Counted from the first letter of the stretch, positions 1 to 6,990 are shown. The stretch: 12,867 nt of DNA from Methanosarcinales archaeon (GCA_004212095.1 RXIJ01000055.1:1-12867), one strand, 5' to 3'. The notes: generated by a model from the sequence alone, not told the origin. Numbers and translations are program-made.

Positions 1-127
1 TAACAGGAGGCGGCAGCGGCAGCTTCAATCTTGAAAACAGACGGTTATCTATAGACTGGGTGCCAAATTCTTCTATCAATCTATTATAGTCAATATCCCC
101 CTCGACTTCCCATGGAGTTATGGGCAT
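1..127 (-). CDS. trpS: Tryptophanyl-tRNA synthetase, N-terminal part (runs off the window)
   Basis: TrpRS is a cytoplasmic class I synthetase that charges tRNA-Trp. Only the first 42 codons are inside the window, reading minus from an ATG at 125-127. The visible protein starts MPITPWEVEG and continues DIDYNRLIEEFGT, which matches the archaeal/eukaryotic TrpRS opening (TPWEV, then xxDYxxLIxEFGT) as I know it. The last visible residues are proline-rich (LPLPPPV), where relatives usually move towards the RRG-IFFSHRD segment; whether that follows cannot be seen. The start lies 11 bases after the stop of the PRC-barrel gene, so it is probably the third gene of a cdc48-PRC-trpS transcript. No clear ribosome-binding site is visible. 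The catalytic motifs lie outside the window, so the call rests on the N-terminal signature and gene orientation. Confidence 0.8.
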   Translation of the reverse strand, partial: MPITPWEVEGDIDYNRLIEEFGTQSIDNRLFSRLKLPLPPPV

Positions 128-138
128 AATTATATTTT

Positions 139-399
139 CTATTCCCCGCTTAAATTCTCTGCAAGTTCGGTATCAATGATTACAAAGTCCCTGGCTGAGC
201 GTACTGATGCAAAAGGTATGTACATAATATTACCTTTCATTTTGAATTTGGTATCAGTGGCATGGTTCGGCTTTACTACCAGGTCTTTAAGTTCACCAGT
301 TTTAGTATTTATTATTATATTTACAGCTGTTCCAAGTTCTACCCCATCCATGCTGGTTACAGATTTACGAGACATGCTTTTTGCAAATACTTTTTCCAT
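139..399 (-). CDS. PRC-barrel domain protein, 86 aa
   Basis: A small single-domain protein. Residues about 8-75 look like a PRC-barrel: an N-terminal strand ending in a conserved DGxxLG-like turn (MDGVELGTAVNI), an NTKTGEL turn with LVVKP after it, and a closing strand pair MYIPFASVRSARDFVIID. PRC-barrels are small beta barrels found in RNA-processing proteins (RimM) and photosynthetic reaction centre H subunits. Free-standing archaeal copies are common and mostly of unknown role. There is no signal peptide or membrane segment, so it is probably cytoplasmic. The start follows the cdc48 stop by 12 bases, with only a weak purine-rich stretch (GAGAAAG) as a ribosome site, and trpS follows 11 bases later. 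This suggests cotranscription with cdc48. Inner Met codons at residues 9 and 17 are alternative starts. Confidence 0.75.
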   Translation of the reverse strand: MEKVFAKSMSRKSVTSMDGVELGTAVNIIINTKTGELKDLVVKPNHATDTKFKMKGNIMYIPFASVRSARDFVIIDTELAENLSGE

Positions 400-411
400 G
401 TTTTCTTTCTC

Positions 412-3234
412 TCATCTGTATCCTATATATGATTTTTGTTCTTTTGGTTTACCGCCTTTAAACTGGTCTTTAAGGCGTTCATAGTAATTCATTATGTTCT
501 CTCCAAGACTTGGGCGTACTTTTTTGAGTGCTTCTCTGAAGTGTTCCATTTCTATTTTTTCTGTGTTTATATCTTCTCTTAAAGCCAGCATTACTGCTTC
601 CCTGCAAACTGCCTCTATGTCTGCTCCCGTATAGCCCTCTGTTATTTCTTTAAGCTCTTCGAAATCAACATCACTTGAAAGCGGTGTGTTTCTGGTATGT
701 ATCTTAAATATTTCAAAGCGTCCTGTTTTGGATGGCGATTCAAGCAGCACCATTCGATCAAAACGTCCAGAGCGTATTAATGCGGGGTCTATGATATCGG
801 GACGATTGGTGGCTGCTATGATAATTACATCTTCAAGTACTTCAAGACCGTCAATCTCAGTTAGCAATTGGTTGACCATTCTTTCAGTTGCTCGGTTCAT
901 TTCGTTGCCGCGTACAGGAGCTATAGCATCAATCTCATCAAAGAAGATAATCGATGGCGAGACCTGTTTTGCTTTTTTGAATATATCTCTAATTGCTTTC
1001 TCAGATTCTCCCACCCATTTGGATACCAGTTGGGGTCCTCGTATGCTGATAAAATTGGCTGCCGTTTCGTTGGCTACTGCTTTTGCAACGAGTGTTTTAC
1101 CTGTACCGGGAGGCCCATAAAGGAGAATTCCTTTTGGTGGGCGAATACCCATTTTTTTGAATTTTTCAGGTTGTATAAGTGGCCATTCAACAGTTTCAAG
1201 TATGTCCTGTCGTACTTTTTCGAGGCCGCCAACATCCTTCCATGTGTTTGTTGGAATTTCAATCAGCGCTTCTCGCATGGCCGACGGTTCAACTTCTTTT
1301 AGTGCATCATCAAAATCTTTTTGTACAACTCTCATGCTTTCAAGAAGCTCTTTTGGTATTTCTTCATCAAGGTTTATCTGTGGAAGGTATCTGTGCAGTG
1401 CATTCATCGCTGCTTCTTTGGCAAGGGCTGAAACATCTGCACCAACAAACCCGTGTGTTGTTGAGGCGAGGTGGTCTAACATGGAGGCTGCTGAGTCTTC
1501 AATGACCTTTTTGATATATTCTAACGAGACCACATTTAGGTCTAACAGTGTCTCTTCGATTTTTCGTATTTTTTTGTCCTTTTGCTGTAGTATTTTATCC
1601 GGAAATATGTTTATGATGTCTTCAGGTTCTCTGATGCTTTTAATGTGTTTGGTTTCGTTTATGTCTGCTGCTATGGATTCTATTATGCTTTCTCTCTCTT
1701 TTATTGCTTCATTTATTTCATTGATAGCAGCTATGTCTTTCTCCAATTTTTTAATATCGTTTTTATTATCCCCTATTTCTTTTTCTAAGTCTTCAATCCT
1801 GGATTTCAGATGCTTTATCTGACCCTGCTTACTACTTATCACACCTAAAATTTTCTGAATTAACTGACCTTCAGCCTTTACCCTTTCCCCCTCCAATCTT
1901 CCAAGTTCACCTTTAATCTCCTTTAACTCACGTTCGATATCACTCCTCTCCAATTCAAGAGACTCTATCTTAGAAATATTCTTAGAGATGCGCACAGTAG
2001 AATTTTTCTCAAAAGATGACAGTTCCTCCAAAAGCACCTTTGCTACAACATCCTTTCCCCAGTGATAAATAGGCATCCCTTGCGTGTGTATCCGGAATAT
2101 TTCTTTTCGTTCTTCTCTATCAGGCACGCCGATTTCTATTTCACGATCAAATCTGCCTGGTCTCCGAAGTGCAGGATCTACTGCATCGATTCGGTTGGTA
2201 GCACCGATTACCACCACTTCTCCCCGTTCCTCAAGACCATCCATCATCGTTAGAAGCTGAGCCACAACACGCCTCTCTACTTCACCTGTCACTTCTTCTC
2301 TTTTTGGTGCTATTGAATCAAGCTCGTCTATGAAGATGATGGCTGGAGCATTCTGGCTTGCTTCTTCAAATATTTCACGCATGTTATGTTCGCTCTCGCC
2401 ATAGTATTTGGACATTATTTCAGGTCCTGCTATAGCTATAAAATGTGCACCGGATTCGTTTGCTACCGCCTTTGCAATGAGTGTTTTGCCTGTGCCAGAA
2501 GGCCCATGTAGTAGAATACCTTTTGGCGGCTCAATACCAAGTTTGTTGAATATCTCGGGGTGTTTCATCGGCAGTTCTATCATCTCACGCACCCGCTGTA
2601 TTTCTTTATTTAACCCGCCGATGTCTTCATAAGTTATGCCAGTAGCCGTGCTTTCAAAACCACTGATGGGCTTTTCATGTAGTGTCAACTCTGTTTCACT
2701 GGTGATTAATACTACCCCATCCGGCACTGTTTCTGCAGCTATGAGAGGTATGGCTTGTCCTGTTACTACTCGCCCAATAAAAGGATGTTCCATGGTACTC
2801 ATCACAGGTATTATATCATCTCTGACAATCGGTCGCTTCAATATTTGCTTTTTAACCATCCCGGGAGCGTTCCCGCCAAACTGAAGTCTTGCACCCTCGG
2901 TTGGGGCAAGTACCACTTTCACTGCATCATGAACATCGGCTTTTTGCACTTTGACAACATCGCCAATACTTGTTCCAGCGTTCTGTCGTATGAATCCATC
3001 AACACGGATAGTCCCTTGGTCCCAGTCTGTTCTATCTGCTCGCCATACTTTTACACCAGTAATTTTTTTACCCATTATTTCGATAATGTCTCCAGGCGAA
3101 AGCTTGAGGGTGAGCATGGTCTGGGGATCAAGTCTTGCAATACCTCGACCCGAATCATTTGGATATGCTTTTGCAATTTTAAGTTTAATTTGTTGAATAG
3201 GACATTCCTTCTTAGATGTAAATATATAATCCAA
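412..3234 (-). CDS. cdc48: CDC48/VCP-type AAA+ ATPase with a large coiled-coil insertion in the D1 module, 940 aa
   Basis: CDC48 (p97/VAT) is a cytoplasmic hexameric unfoldase that pulls on proteins and complexes and can feed the proteasome. The N-domain (about 15-190) opens KLKIAKAYPNDSGRGIARLD. D1 has Walker A GPSGTGKT at 244-251 (a Ser where Pro is usual), Walker B IIFIDELD at 299-306, sensor N347 and arginine fingers R358 and R361. D2 has GPPGTGKT at 707-714, IIFFDEID at 762-769 and N810. Archaeal family members are usually about 730-760 residues. The excess lies at about 390-588, between the D1 ATPase core (IFRIHTQGMPI) and its lid (THGFVGADVSALAKEAAM), and is mostly heptad-like coiled coil (about 416-525). 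The protein ends IGYR, with Tyr penultimate as in proteasome-docking HbYX tails, but Gly replaces the hydrophobic residue. The chosen start is TTG; no ATG, GTG or TTG lies between it and M40. A TATA-like box at 3248-3257 would place transcription start near 3227, so the true start may lie slightly inside, for example an ATT near 3198. Confidence 0.95.
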   Translation of the reverse strand: MDYIFTSKKECPIQQIKLKIAKAYPNDSGRGIARLDPQTMLTLKLSPGDIIEIMGKKITGVKVWRADRTDWDQGTIRVDGFIRQNAGTSIGDVVKVQKADVHDAVKVVLAPTEGARLQFGGNAPGMVKKQILKRPIVRDDIIPVMSTMEHPFIGRVVTGQAIPLIAAETVPDGVVLITSETELTLHEKPISGFESTATGITYEDIGGLNKEIQRVREMIELPMKHPEIFNKLGIEPPKGILLHGPSGTGKTLIAKAVANESGAHFIAIAGPEIMSKYYGESEHNMREIFEEASQNAPAIIFIDELDSIAPKREEVTGEVERRVVAQLLTMMDGLEERGEVVVIGATNRIDAVDPALRRPGRFDREIEIGVPDREERKEIFRIHTQGMPIYHWGKDVVAKVLLEELSSFEKNSTVRISKNISKIESLELERSDIERELKEIKGELGRLEGERVKAEGQLIQKILGVISSKQGQIKHLKSRIEDLEKEIGDNKNDIKKLEKDIAAINEINEAIKERESIIESIAADINETKHIKSIREPEDIINIFPDKILQQKDKKIRKIEETLLDLNVVSLEYIKKVIEDSAASMLDHLASTTHGFVGADVSALAKEAAMNALHRYLPQINLDEEIPKELLESMRVVQKDFDDALKEVEPSAMREALIEIPTNTWKDVGGLEKVRQDILETVEWPLIQPEKFKKMGIRPPKGILLYGPPGTGKTLVAKAVANETAANFISIRGPQLVSKWVGESEKAIRDIFKKAKQVSPSIIFFDEIDAIAPVRGNEMNRATERMVNQLLTEIDGLEVLEDVIIIAATNRPDIIDPALIRSGRFDRMVLLESPSKTGRFEIFKIHTRNTPLSSDVDFEELKEITEGYTGADIEAVCREAVMLALREDINTEKIEMEHFREALKKVRPSLGENIMNYYERLKDQFKGGKPKEQKSYIGYR

Positions 3235-3244
3235 TCATGTACTA

Positions 3245-3259
3245 CATTATATATATTAT
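3245..3259 (-). promoter_or_regulatory. TATA-box candidate for cdc48
   Basis: On the minus strand the bases just upstream of cdc48 contain an alternating TA run (TATATATA at about 3248-3257). At the usual archaeal spacing of 25-27 bases, transcription would begin near 3227, slightly inside the annotated TTG start. A second AT-rich TATA-like stretch lies at 3217-3231. The exact promoter and start codon are therefore uncertain. Confidence 0.45.
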
Positions 3260-3484
3260 TTTCTTTTATGAGGCTGTCAAATTACCTCGGAAATTTCGTG
3301 TTTCTAATTTGATGGCTATCTGTTTTATTGAGACTTCTTTGATTTTTATCCTGAGAACATGTCCTGTCAAGCAGACCTGAAATTTTTATCTGGTTTTTTG
3401 TAATTATATTAGTCTGATCCAGTCAAAGATGTTGATAGGTGGGGCCGTGTCAGGGAACTTACAAGTTACCGGTTCTTTTCTGCA
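3260..3484. other. Intergenic stretch upstream of cdc48, no gene seen
   Basis: About 225 bases with no reading frame that looks coding on either strand. It holds T-rich runs and a small inverted pair (AACTT/AAGTT near 3457-3468). A fragment near 3270 (CTGTCAAATT) matches the outer end of the decayed IS seen at 12060-12070. This could mean that further IS debris reaches here, but ten matching bases are not enough to claim it. Confidence 0.35.
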
Positions 3485-3506
3485 CTTGATTGCTATCGCA
3501 ATCAAG
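3485..3506. repeat. Perfect 9-bp-stem hairpin
   Basis: CTTGATTGC, a four-base loop TATC, and GCAATCAAG form a perfect inverted repeat. Almost the same hairpin occurs at 4995-5015 inside the rpa gene with one compensated base-pair change, and a looser version lies at 7105-7120 upstream of tRNA-Cys. No T-run follows it, so it does not look like a terminator. It behaves like a dispersed short palindromic element; its role is unknown. Confidence 0.75.
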
Positions 3507-3656
3507 AATTAAAAGCTACCTTGTTATTTTCTGCACACGGAGTGTACGGTTTTGCACAAGGAAGTTATGCAGTGCTTCTCGCAATCAAGAATTAAAAGCT
3601 ACCTTGTTATTTTCTGCACACGGAGTGTACGGTTTTGCACAAGGAAGTTATGCAGT
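3496..3656. repeat. Two direct copies of a 78-bp repeat (3496-3573 and 3579-3656)
   Basis: The two copies read identically over 78 bases at a period of 83, with a five-base joint (GCTTC) between them. Each contains inner dyads: CCTTGT paired with ACAAGG around a core ACAC-GGA-GTGT. The first copy begins inside the hairpin at 3485-3506, and the second lacks that hairpin's left arm. The second copy ends just before the decayed IS end at 3671. Identity between copies implies a recent duplication. A plus-strand open frame crosses both copies but is only a by-product of the repeat. Confidence 0.9.
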
Positions 3657-3670
3657 TTCTCGAAGCCAGG

Positions 3671-3848
3671 TAGTTTTCAAGTGAGTCTGTAAAATTGGAC
3701 CCTTTTTTAAACTTTTGAAATTTTTGTCATCAACGAAAATGCATGGCACAGTATTCAGAGCTGTTAGTAGGGTGCAGCATGCCTGTAAATCAAGTCATAC
3801 TCAAAAAAGAGATAGAGTTTTAAGTCAAAAATCCAATTTGACGGGTTC
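3671..3848 (+). mobile_element. Decayed end of an insertion sequence (copy A)
   Basis: This stretch matches the reverse complement of 12060-12235. Shared blocks include TAGTTTTCAAG-GAGTCTGT at the inner side, then GTAGGGTGCAGCATGCCTG and ACTCAAAAAAGAGATAGAG, ending CAATTTGAC-GGTTC. Similarity stops on both sides at about GGTTC, which probably marks the outer IS end. On the inner side the first codons of a transposase are still readable on the minus strand (TDSLENY-like), then similarity is lost at about 3660, where the 78-bp repeats begin. The rest of the element is gone here. The open frame through it on the plus strand is a by-product, not a gene. Confidence 0.8.
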
Positions 3849-3953
3849 CATAGGTACTGGAAAAATGAAAAATCTACGTAGCCTTTTCGAGAATTACAGA
3901 ATTAGAAAAAAATAAAAAACAAATGTATGGTTTGTGTCGGGACAATTGCCATC

Positions 3954-4085
3954 CTAGTTAACTGCTATGCCTGTTGAACCATAGGAGCTGCCTGAGACTT
4001 TAATATCTGCTGAGCCGCAACTTGGGCATTTTGTCTCATCGCCGTACCATATTTTTCCGCATTTTTTACAATATCTTCGTGCCAT
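3954..4085 (-). CDS. Small zinc-ribbon protein, 43 aa
   Basis: A short gene reading minus from ATG at 4083-4085 to TAG at 3954-3956. The protein starts MARRYCKKCGKIWYGDETKC and has a CxxC pair at C6/C9 and a second at C20/C23 (CPSCG), the classic four-cysteine zinc ribbon. The tail is rich in Ser, Gly and Thr (VSGSSYGSTGIAVN). A strong ribosome-binding site, GGGAGGT at 4093-4099, sits seven bases upstream, and a TATA box (TTATATA) at 4131-4140 precedes it at a sensible distance. The combination of promoter, ribosome site, start, two CxxC knuckles and stop makes this a convincing gene despite its size. Small archaeal zinc ribbons are often transcription, ribosome or RNA-linked, but no specific role can be given. 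It is followed by the IS scar and is separate from the rpa operon. Confidence 0.75.
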   Translation of the reverse strand: MARRYCKKCGKIWYGDETKCPSCGSADIKVSGSSYGSTGIAVN

Positions 4086-4130
4086 CTACATTACCTCCCA
4101 TTATCAGGGCATACTATCATTATCATTAAT

Positions 4131-4140
4131 GGTATATAAG
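4131..4140 (-). promoter_or_regulatory. TATA box of the zinc-ribbon gene
   Basis: The minus strand reads CTTATATACC. Transcription would begin near 4109, leaving a leader of about 24 bases that carries the GGGAGGT ribosome site at 4093-4099. Confidence 0.5.
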
Positions 4141-4400
4141 GATTATCCATTATAAATAATGAATAACTATTATAATAATTATTCATAACATTAACAGGTC
4201 TAACGCACATCGAAATAATAGTACAGTCGAATTTTTTTAGTGAAATTGCTAAATCCTTAAATTTCACCAAGCAGAGCATAATAGAGAATGGGGGATACAA
4301 TAGAGACCTTAGCAATGATCGAAACGGTCCTTAAACTCTGTGTGCTTTTGCCCCTCTCTACAGTGATAAAGCACCCGGATTTTTAGATAGTGCAGAGATA
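4141..4400. other. Intergenic region between zinc-ribbon gene and RPA partner, with three dyads
   Basis: No convincing gene is seen; a 74-codon minus frame over 4091-4315 has no family features and overlaps the promoter. Three inverted repeats are visible: ATGAATAA/TTATTCAT (4159-4166 and 4179-4186), GTGAAATT/AATTTCAC (4240-4247 and 4260-4267), and GTGCTTT/AAAGCAC (4342-4348 and 4368-4374). The last lies downstream of the RPA-partner stop and could help 3' end formation. The first lies just upstream of the zinc-ribbon TATA box and could be an operator. Both roles are guesses. Confidence 0.4.
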
Positions 4401-4961
4401 TTATCTTACTGCCGATAACGCTGTTATAATCATTTCTTTGTATCTTGTTAGATCTGTTTGATAGTGTGCTGATGCCTGCCTGACCACTGGATTCTCTTTA
4501 TCATTGAGTCGTTGCAGTGTCTGATGTGCAGTATCTACTATCCATTGGTCTATGGTGTCCTCTTCGATTACATGGATTGTCTCAGGTCGCACAGATGTCA
4601 TAGTTGCTCCTTCTGGTGTGGTGTAGATGTTCGGTTTGCCGATAACTGCTACAAAAACTGGCGGTTCTATTCTAACTATTGCATCTGCTGCTTCCTGTTG
4701 ATACTGCCCTGCATATATGAAAAATGCTCCTGTCGGATCAGTGATTCTGGCTCGCCAGTATTCTGTTTCATTCCCGATGTTCTCTTTTTCTATCAGGGTG
4801 CCGGTTATGTAGAGTCTGTTAATCCTGGCTCCTGTTTGCGTAATAAGGTATTGTTTTGAGTATTGGTCATCTTCTTCTTTGTATATGAGGTTTGATTCTT
4901 GTAGTTCTTGCGCAAATATGCGTTTTGCTGGTTCTCGTACATATTGCAGATTTCCCTCCAT
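4401..4961 (-). CDS. RPA-associated OB-fold protein (COG3390-like), 186 aa
   Basis: This matches the archaeal RPA-associated proteins (the haloarchaeal rpap type), which are encoded beside RPA and are thought to work with it on single-stranded DNA. An N-terminal segment (VREPAKRIFAQELQESN) is followed by an OB-fold-like region at about 45-135, with RINRLYITGTLIEKENIG, WRARITDPTGAFFIYAGQY, PPVFVAVIGKPNIY and VRPETIHVIEE. The last 50 residues are helical (IDQWIVDTAHQTLQRLND). Its ATG follows the rpa stop directly (TAAATG, no gap), and a strong ribosome site GAGGGGGTG lies upstream inside the end of rpa. Translational coupling with rpa is therefore likely. No zinc-finger cysteines are present. 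Family assignment is from motif memory and neighbourhood, which agree. Confidence 0.85.
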   Translation of the reverse strand: MEGNLQYVREPAKRIFAQELQESNLIYKEEDDQYSKQYLITQTGARINRLYITGTLIEKENIGNETEYWRARITDPTGAFFIYAGQYQQEAADAIVRIEPPVFVAVIGKPNIYTTPEGATMTSVRPETIHVIEEDTIDQWIVDTAHQTLQRLNDKENPVVRQASAHYQTDLTRYKEMIITALSAVR

Positions 4962-5972
4962 TTACAACACCCCCTCATTCGTGTTTTTGGATTGCTCGAT
5001 TGCTACGCAATCGAGAGTTGAGTGTGTAGTGCTGCCCTCTGTTTGCGTTGTATGAAGTTGTGATAGAAGTTCGTCCACTGCCCCTTTTGTTATCTTTGGT
5101 AATGCTTTTATCTCACTCACTATCAAGTATCGATCAACCTTTGTTCCGACTATTGTATAATACCTACCAATGATTTTTGATTTTATTATGTCTGTTACTA
5201 TGTTGTGATCAAGTGCCTCTGTTGCTATATCTTTTGCTTCAACGAGAGTTATGTTTGTTAGTTTCTCGCTCAATTCTTTGTTTATGATAGCTTCCTGTGT
5301 GGTCTTACCATCGTCTATCACAGCTTTTATTCGAAGATCGTACACACCTTCAACCTTGCCATGTTCAGTACAAACTCCTTTAGATAGTGCCCTGTTGCAT
5401 TCCGGACATCTTTTTATCAGTCCTGAGCCGTTTTGCACGTCAACGATAACACCTGTAAATTCTGTTGTTTGGGTGCTTACTTCCACATCTTCTTCTATTT
5501 CAGTGATGCTTGTCGCCTTGTTCAGTTTTATACTATATCTACCCTGCCAAACACCTGTCACTGCCGTTTTTATCAAGTAGGATTTTCCCTCTTCCAAGGG
5601 TTCAGGAATTATTACTCCCTGGAACATGGTAAATTTTATAATTCCGGTTTCATCTCCAACAAGACCTACCTGAACGATTGATTCGTGGTTTGCCTCCCAC
5701 AATTGGGTTACTTTTACCCTGAGAGATATCCACTGTCCTTCCTGATTTATGTCTTGTATGGCTGTGATGTCATTTGTAGAACCAGTATAGTACTGACTCC
5801 TATCAATATTGTGTTCTTTTAGAAAATAGTTAACCACGCTTCGTTTGGCTTCTCCAATTGGCACTTTAAATTCACTCGTTAGCTTTTGAAGGCGCTCTTC
5901 AATTTTCTCTTCTGACAACTTTATTCCAAGTTGTGAAAACCGATTTATTATTTCTTGAACCGTATTTGGCAT
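4962..5972 (-). CDS. rpa: Replication protein A, OB-fold and zinc-finger single-strand DNA binding protein, 336 aa
   Basis: RPA coats single-stranded DNA in replication and repair. Residues 1-57 form a helical N-terminal region (EIINRFSQLGIKLSEEKIEERL). The first OB fold spans about 78-160 (VKVTQLWEANHESIVQVGLVGDETGIIKFTMF is its core), and the second about 171-290. A zinc finger interrupts the second with C189, C192, C201 and H204 (CPEC-x8-CTEH). This layout fits the short zinc-finger RPAs of Methanosarcina and haloarchaea (RPA2/RPA3 type). The last 45 residues are polar and poorly conserved-looking, and residues about 319-326 are encoded by a perfect DNA hairpin that resembles an intergenic one in this window. 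The ATG has a good ribosome site (AAGGAGA at 5981-5987), and thiL ends 22 bases upstream, so it is probably cotranscribed behind thiL. Confidence 0.9.
   Translation of the reverse strand: MPNTVQEIINRFSQLGIKLSEEKIEERLQKLTSEFKVPIGEAKRSVVNYFLKEHNIDRSQYYTGSTNDITAIQDINQEGQWISLRVKVTQLWEANHESIVQVGLVGDETGIIKFTMFQGVIIPEPLEEGKSYLIKTAVTGVWQGRYSIKLNKATSITEIEEDVEVSTQTTEFTGVIVDVQNGSGLIKRCPECNRALSKGVCTEHGKVEGVYDLRIKAVIDDGKTTQEAIINKELSEKLTNITLVEAKDIATEALDHNIVTDIIKSKIIGRYYTIVGTKVDRYLIVSEIKALPKITKGAVDELLSQLHTTQTEGSTTHSTLDCVAIEQSKNTNEGVL
4995..5015. repeat. Perfect 9-bp hairpin inside the 3' end of rpa
   Basis: CTCGATTGC, loop TAC, GCAATCGAG. Compared with 3485-3506, the third base pair of the stem is changed on both arms (T-A to C-G), so pairing is kept. 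It encodes part of the RPA tail (LDCVAIE) and may be an inserted palindromic element that stayed in frame. Confidence 0.75.
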
Positions 5973-5994
5973 AATTTCGATCTCCTTTATTGAT

Positions 5995-6954
5995 CTAAAA
6001 TGATTTTATATGCTCATATCCTTTATCATTCAGACATTCTATAATAATCTTGCCTGCTGAAACTGTCTTCCAAAGAACAATACCTTTTTCTATCACATCT
6101 CCAATCACTGTAAAATCAACTTTTTTCTGAAGCTCTGCGACTTTATCCTTTTGAACAGTAAATAACAGCTCAAAATCACCACCTTCATATAGACTCAGTG
6201 ATAGCGCCTCTTCCCTGGAAAATAGCTGTTTAATATCTTTGTTAACTGGTATTTTTTCGGCACTTATGCTAAATCCTATATGGTTGTTTGCACGTGACAA
6301 CTCATGCAATGACGCAGCCAGACCATCGCTAATATCTATCATAGCAGTGGCCATTTTGGTCTTACCAATAGTAACTGCTTCAGTGATTCTTAGTACTGGC
6401 TCAAACAGTCGAGAAGTTACTTTTTCAGGGCACTTCATGTTGTGTGTTAATGCAAATAGTGCAGCACCAGCTCCACCAAGACTTCCTGTCACACACACAA
6501 CATCACCAACTTCAATCCCGGTTCTGTAAAGGATATTCGCCTGATTAACCTTCCCAAGTGCTGTTCCAACAATGGTAAGCTCACTATGACTGTCTACATC
6601 GCCTCCAATAACCCTACATGAAGCAGTATCTGCACAGGCTGTAATACCCTTCATCATTTCATCAACAAGATTAACGGTTGCGGACTCTGGTAAGCCCAAA
6701 GCAAAAAGTAGTCCAACAGGCTTTGCACCCATCGCTGCAACATCACTGAGATTTACTGCTGCACTCATCCATCCGATTTGATACCAGCTCATCTGCTCTG
6801 GAAAATCAGTTTTTCGGTGAAGCATATCAGTACTTACAACAAGGAATTCACTCCCGCATTCAATAACAGCACAATCATCCCCAGCAGTTGTATTTTTCAA
6901 GAGTGATGAAATGTGTTCAACAAGAAGCCGTTCGCCAAGTTCAACAACGCGCAT
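5995..6954 (-). CDS. thiL: Thiamine-monophosphate kinase ThiL, 319 aa
   Basis: ThiL phosphorylates thiamine monophosphate to thiamine diphosphate with ATP, the last step of cofactor synthesis, in the cytoplasm. Family signatures are in order: GDDCA at 25-29, STDML at 41-45, NLSDVAAMGA at 68-77, GGD at 117-119, a TGSLGGAGAA loop at 156-164, DISDG at 207-211 and YEGGDFELLF at 256-265. Length is normal for the family (about 310-330). The ATG at 6952-6954 gives the expected N-terminus (RVVELGERLLVEHI). A TATA box 25-30 bases upstream leaves almost no leader, so the message is probably leaderless. Its position at the head of an operon with rpa and the RPA partner is unusual for a vitamin gene and may only reflect shared transcription. 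It could in principle be another AIR-synthase-like kinase, but the motif set fits ThiL best. Confidence 0.92.
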   Translation of the reverse strand: MRVVELGERLLVEHISSLLKNTTAGDDCAVIECGSEFLVVSTDMLHRKTDFPEQMSWYQIGWMSAAVNLSDVAAMGAKPVGLLFALGLPESATVNLVDEMMKGITACADTASCRVIGGDVDSHSELTIVGTALGKVNQANILYRTGIEVGDVVCVTGSLGGAGAALFALTHNMKCPEKVTSRLFEPVLRITEAVTIGKTKMATAMIDISDGLAASLHELSRANNHIGFSISAEKIPVNKDIKQLFSREEALSLSLYEGGDFELLFTVQKDKVAELQKKVDFTVIGDVIEKGIVLWKTVSAGKIIIECLNDKGYEHIKSF

Positions 6955-6976
6955 CAGTTAGAGTGATGTACACCAT

Positions 6977-6990
6977 CAATAATATATCTT
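6977..6990 (-). promoter_or_regulatory. TATA box for the thiL-rpa operon
   Basis: The minus strand reads AAGATATATTATTG. Its centre is about 29 bases from the thiL ATG, so transcription would begin within a few bases of the start codon. This points to a leaderless first message. The adjacent purines (GGCAAG) could act as a BRE. Confidence 0.5.

Noticed and set aside
1157..1822. 221-codon plus-strand frame opposite cdc48
   Set aside because: Antisense shadow of the cdc48 coiled-coil and lid region; Ser-rich with no domain.
3715..3915. 66-codon plus-strand frame in the IS scar, with a similar minus-strand frame at 12014-12217
   Set aside because: The two are alike only because they read through the same IS end; they run outward past it and have no ribosome site.
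4091..4315. 74-codon minus-strand frame upstream of the zinc-ribbon gene
   Set aside because: No family features, low-complexity composition, and it overlaps the zinc-ribbon TATA box and ribosome site.
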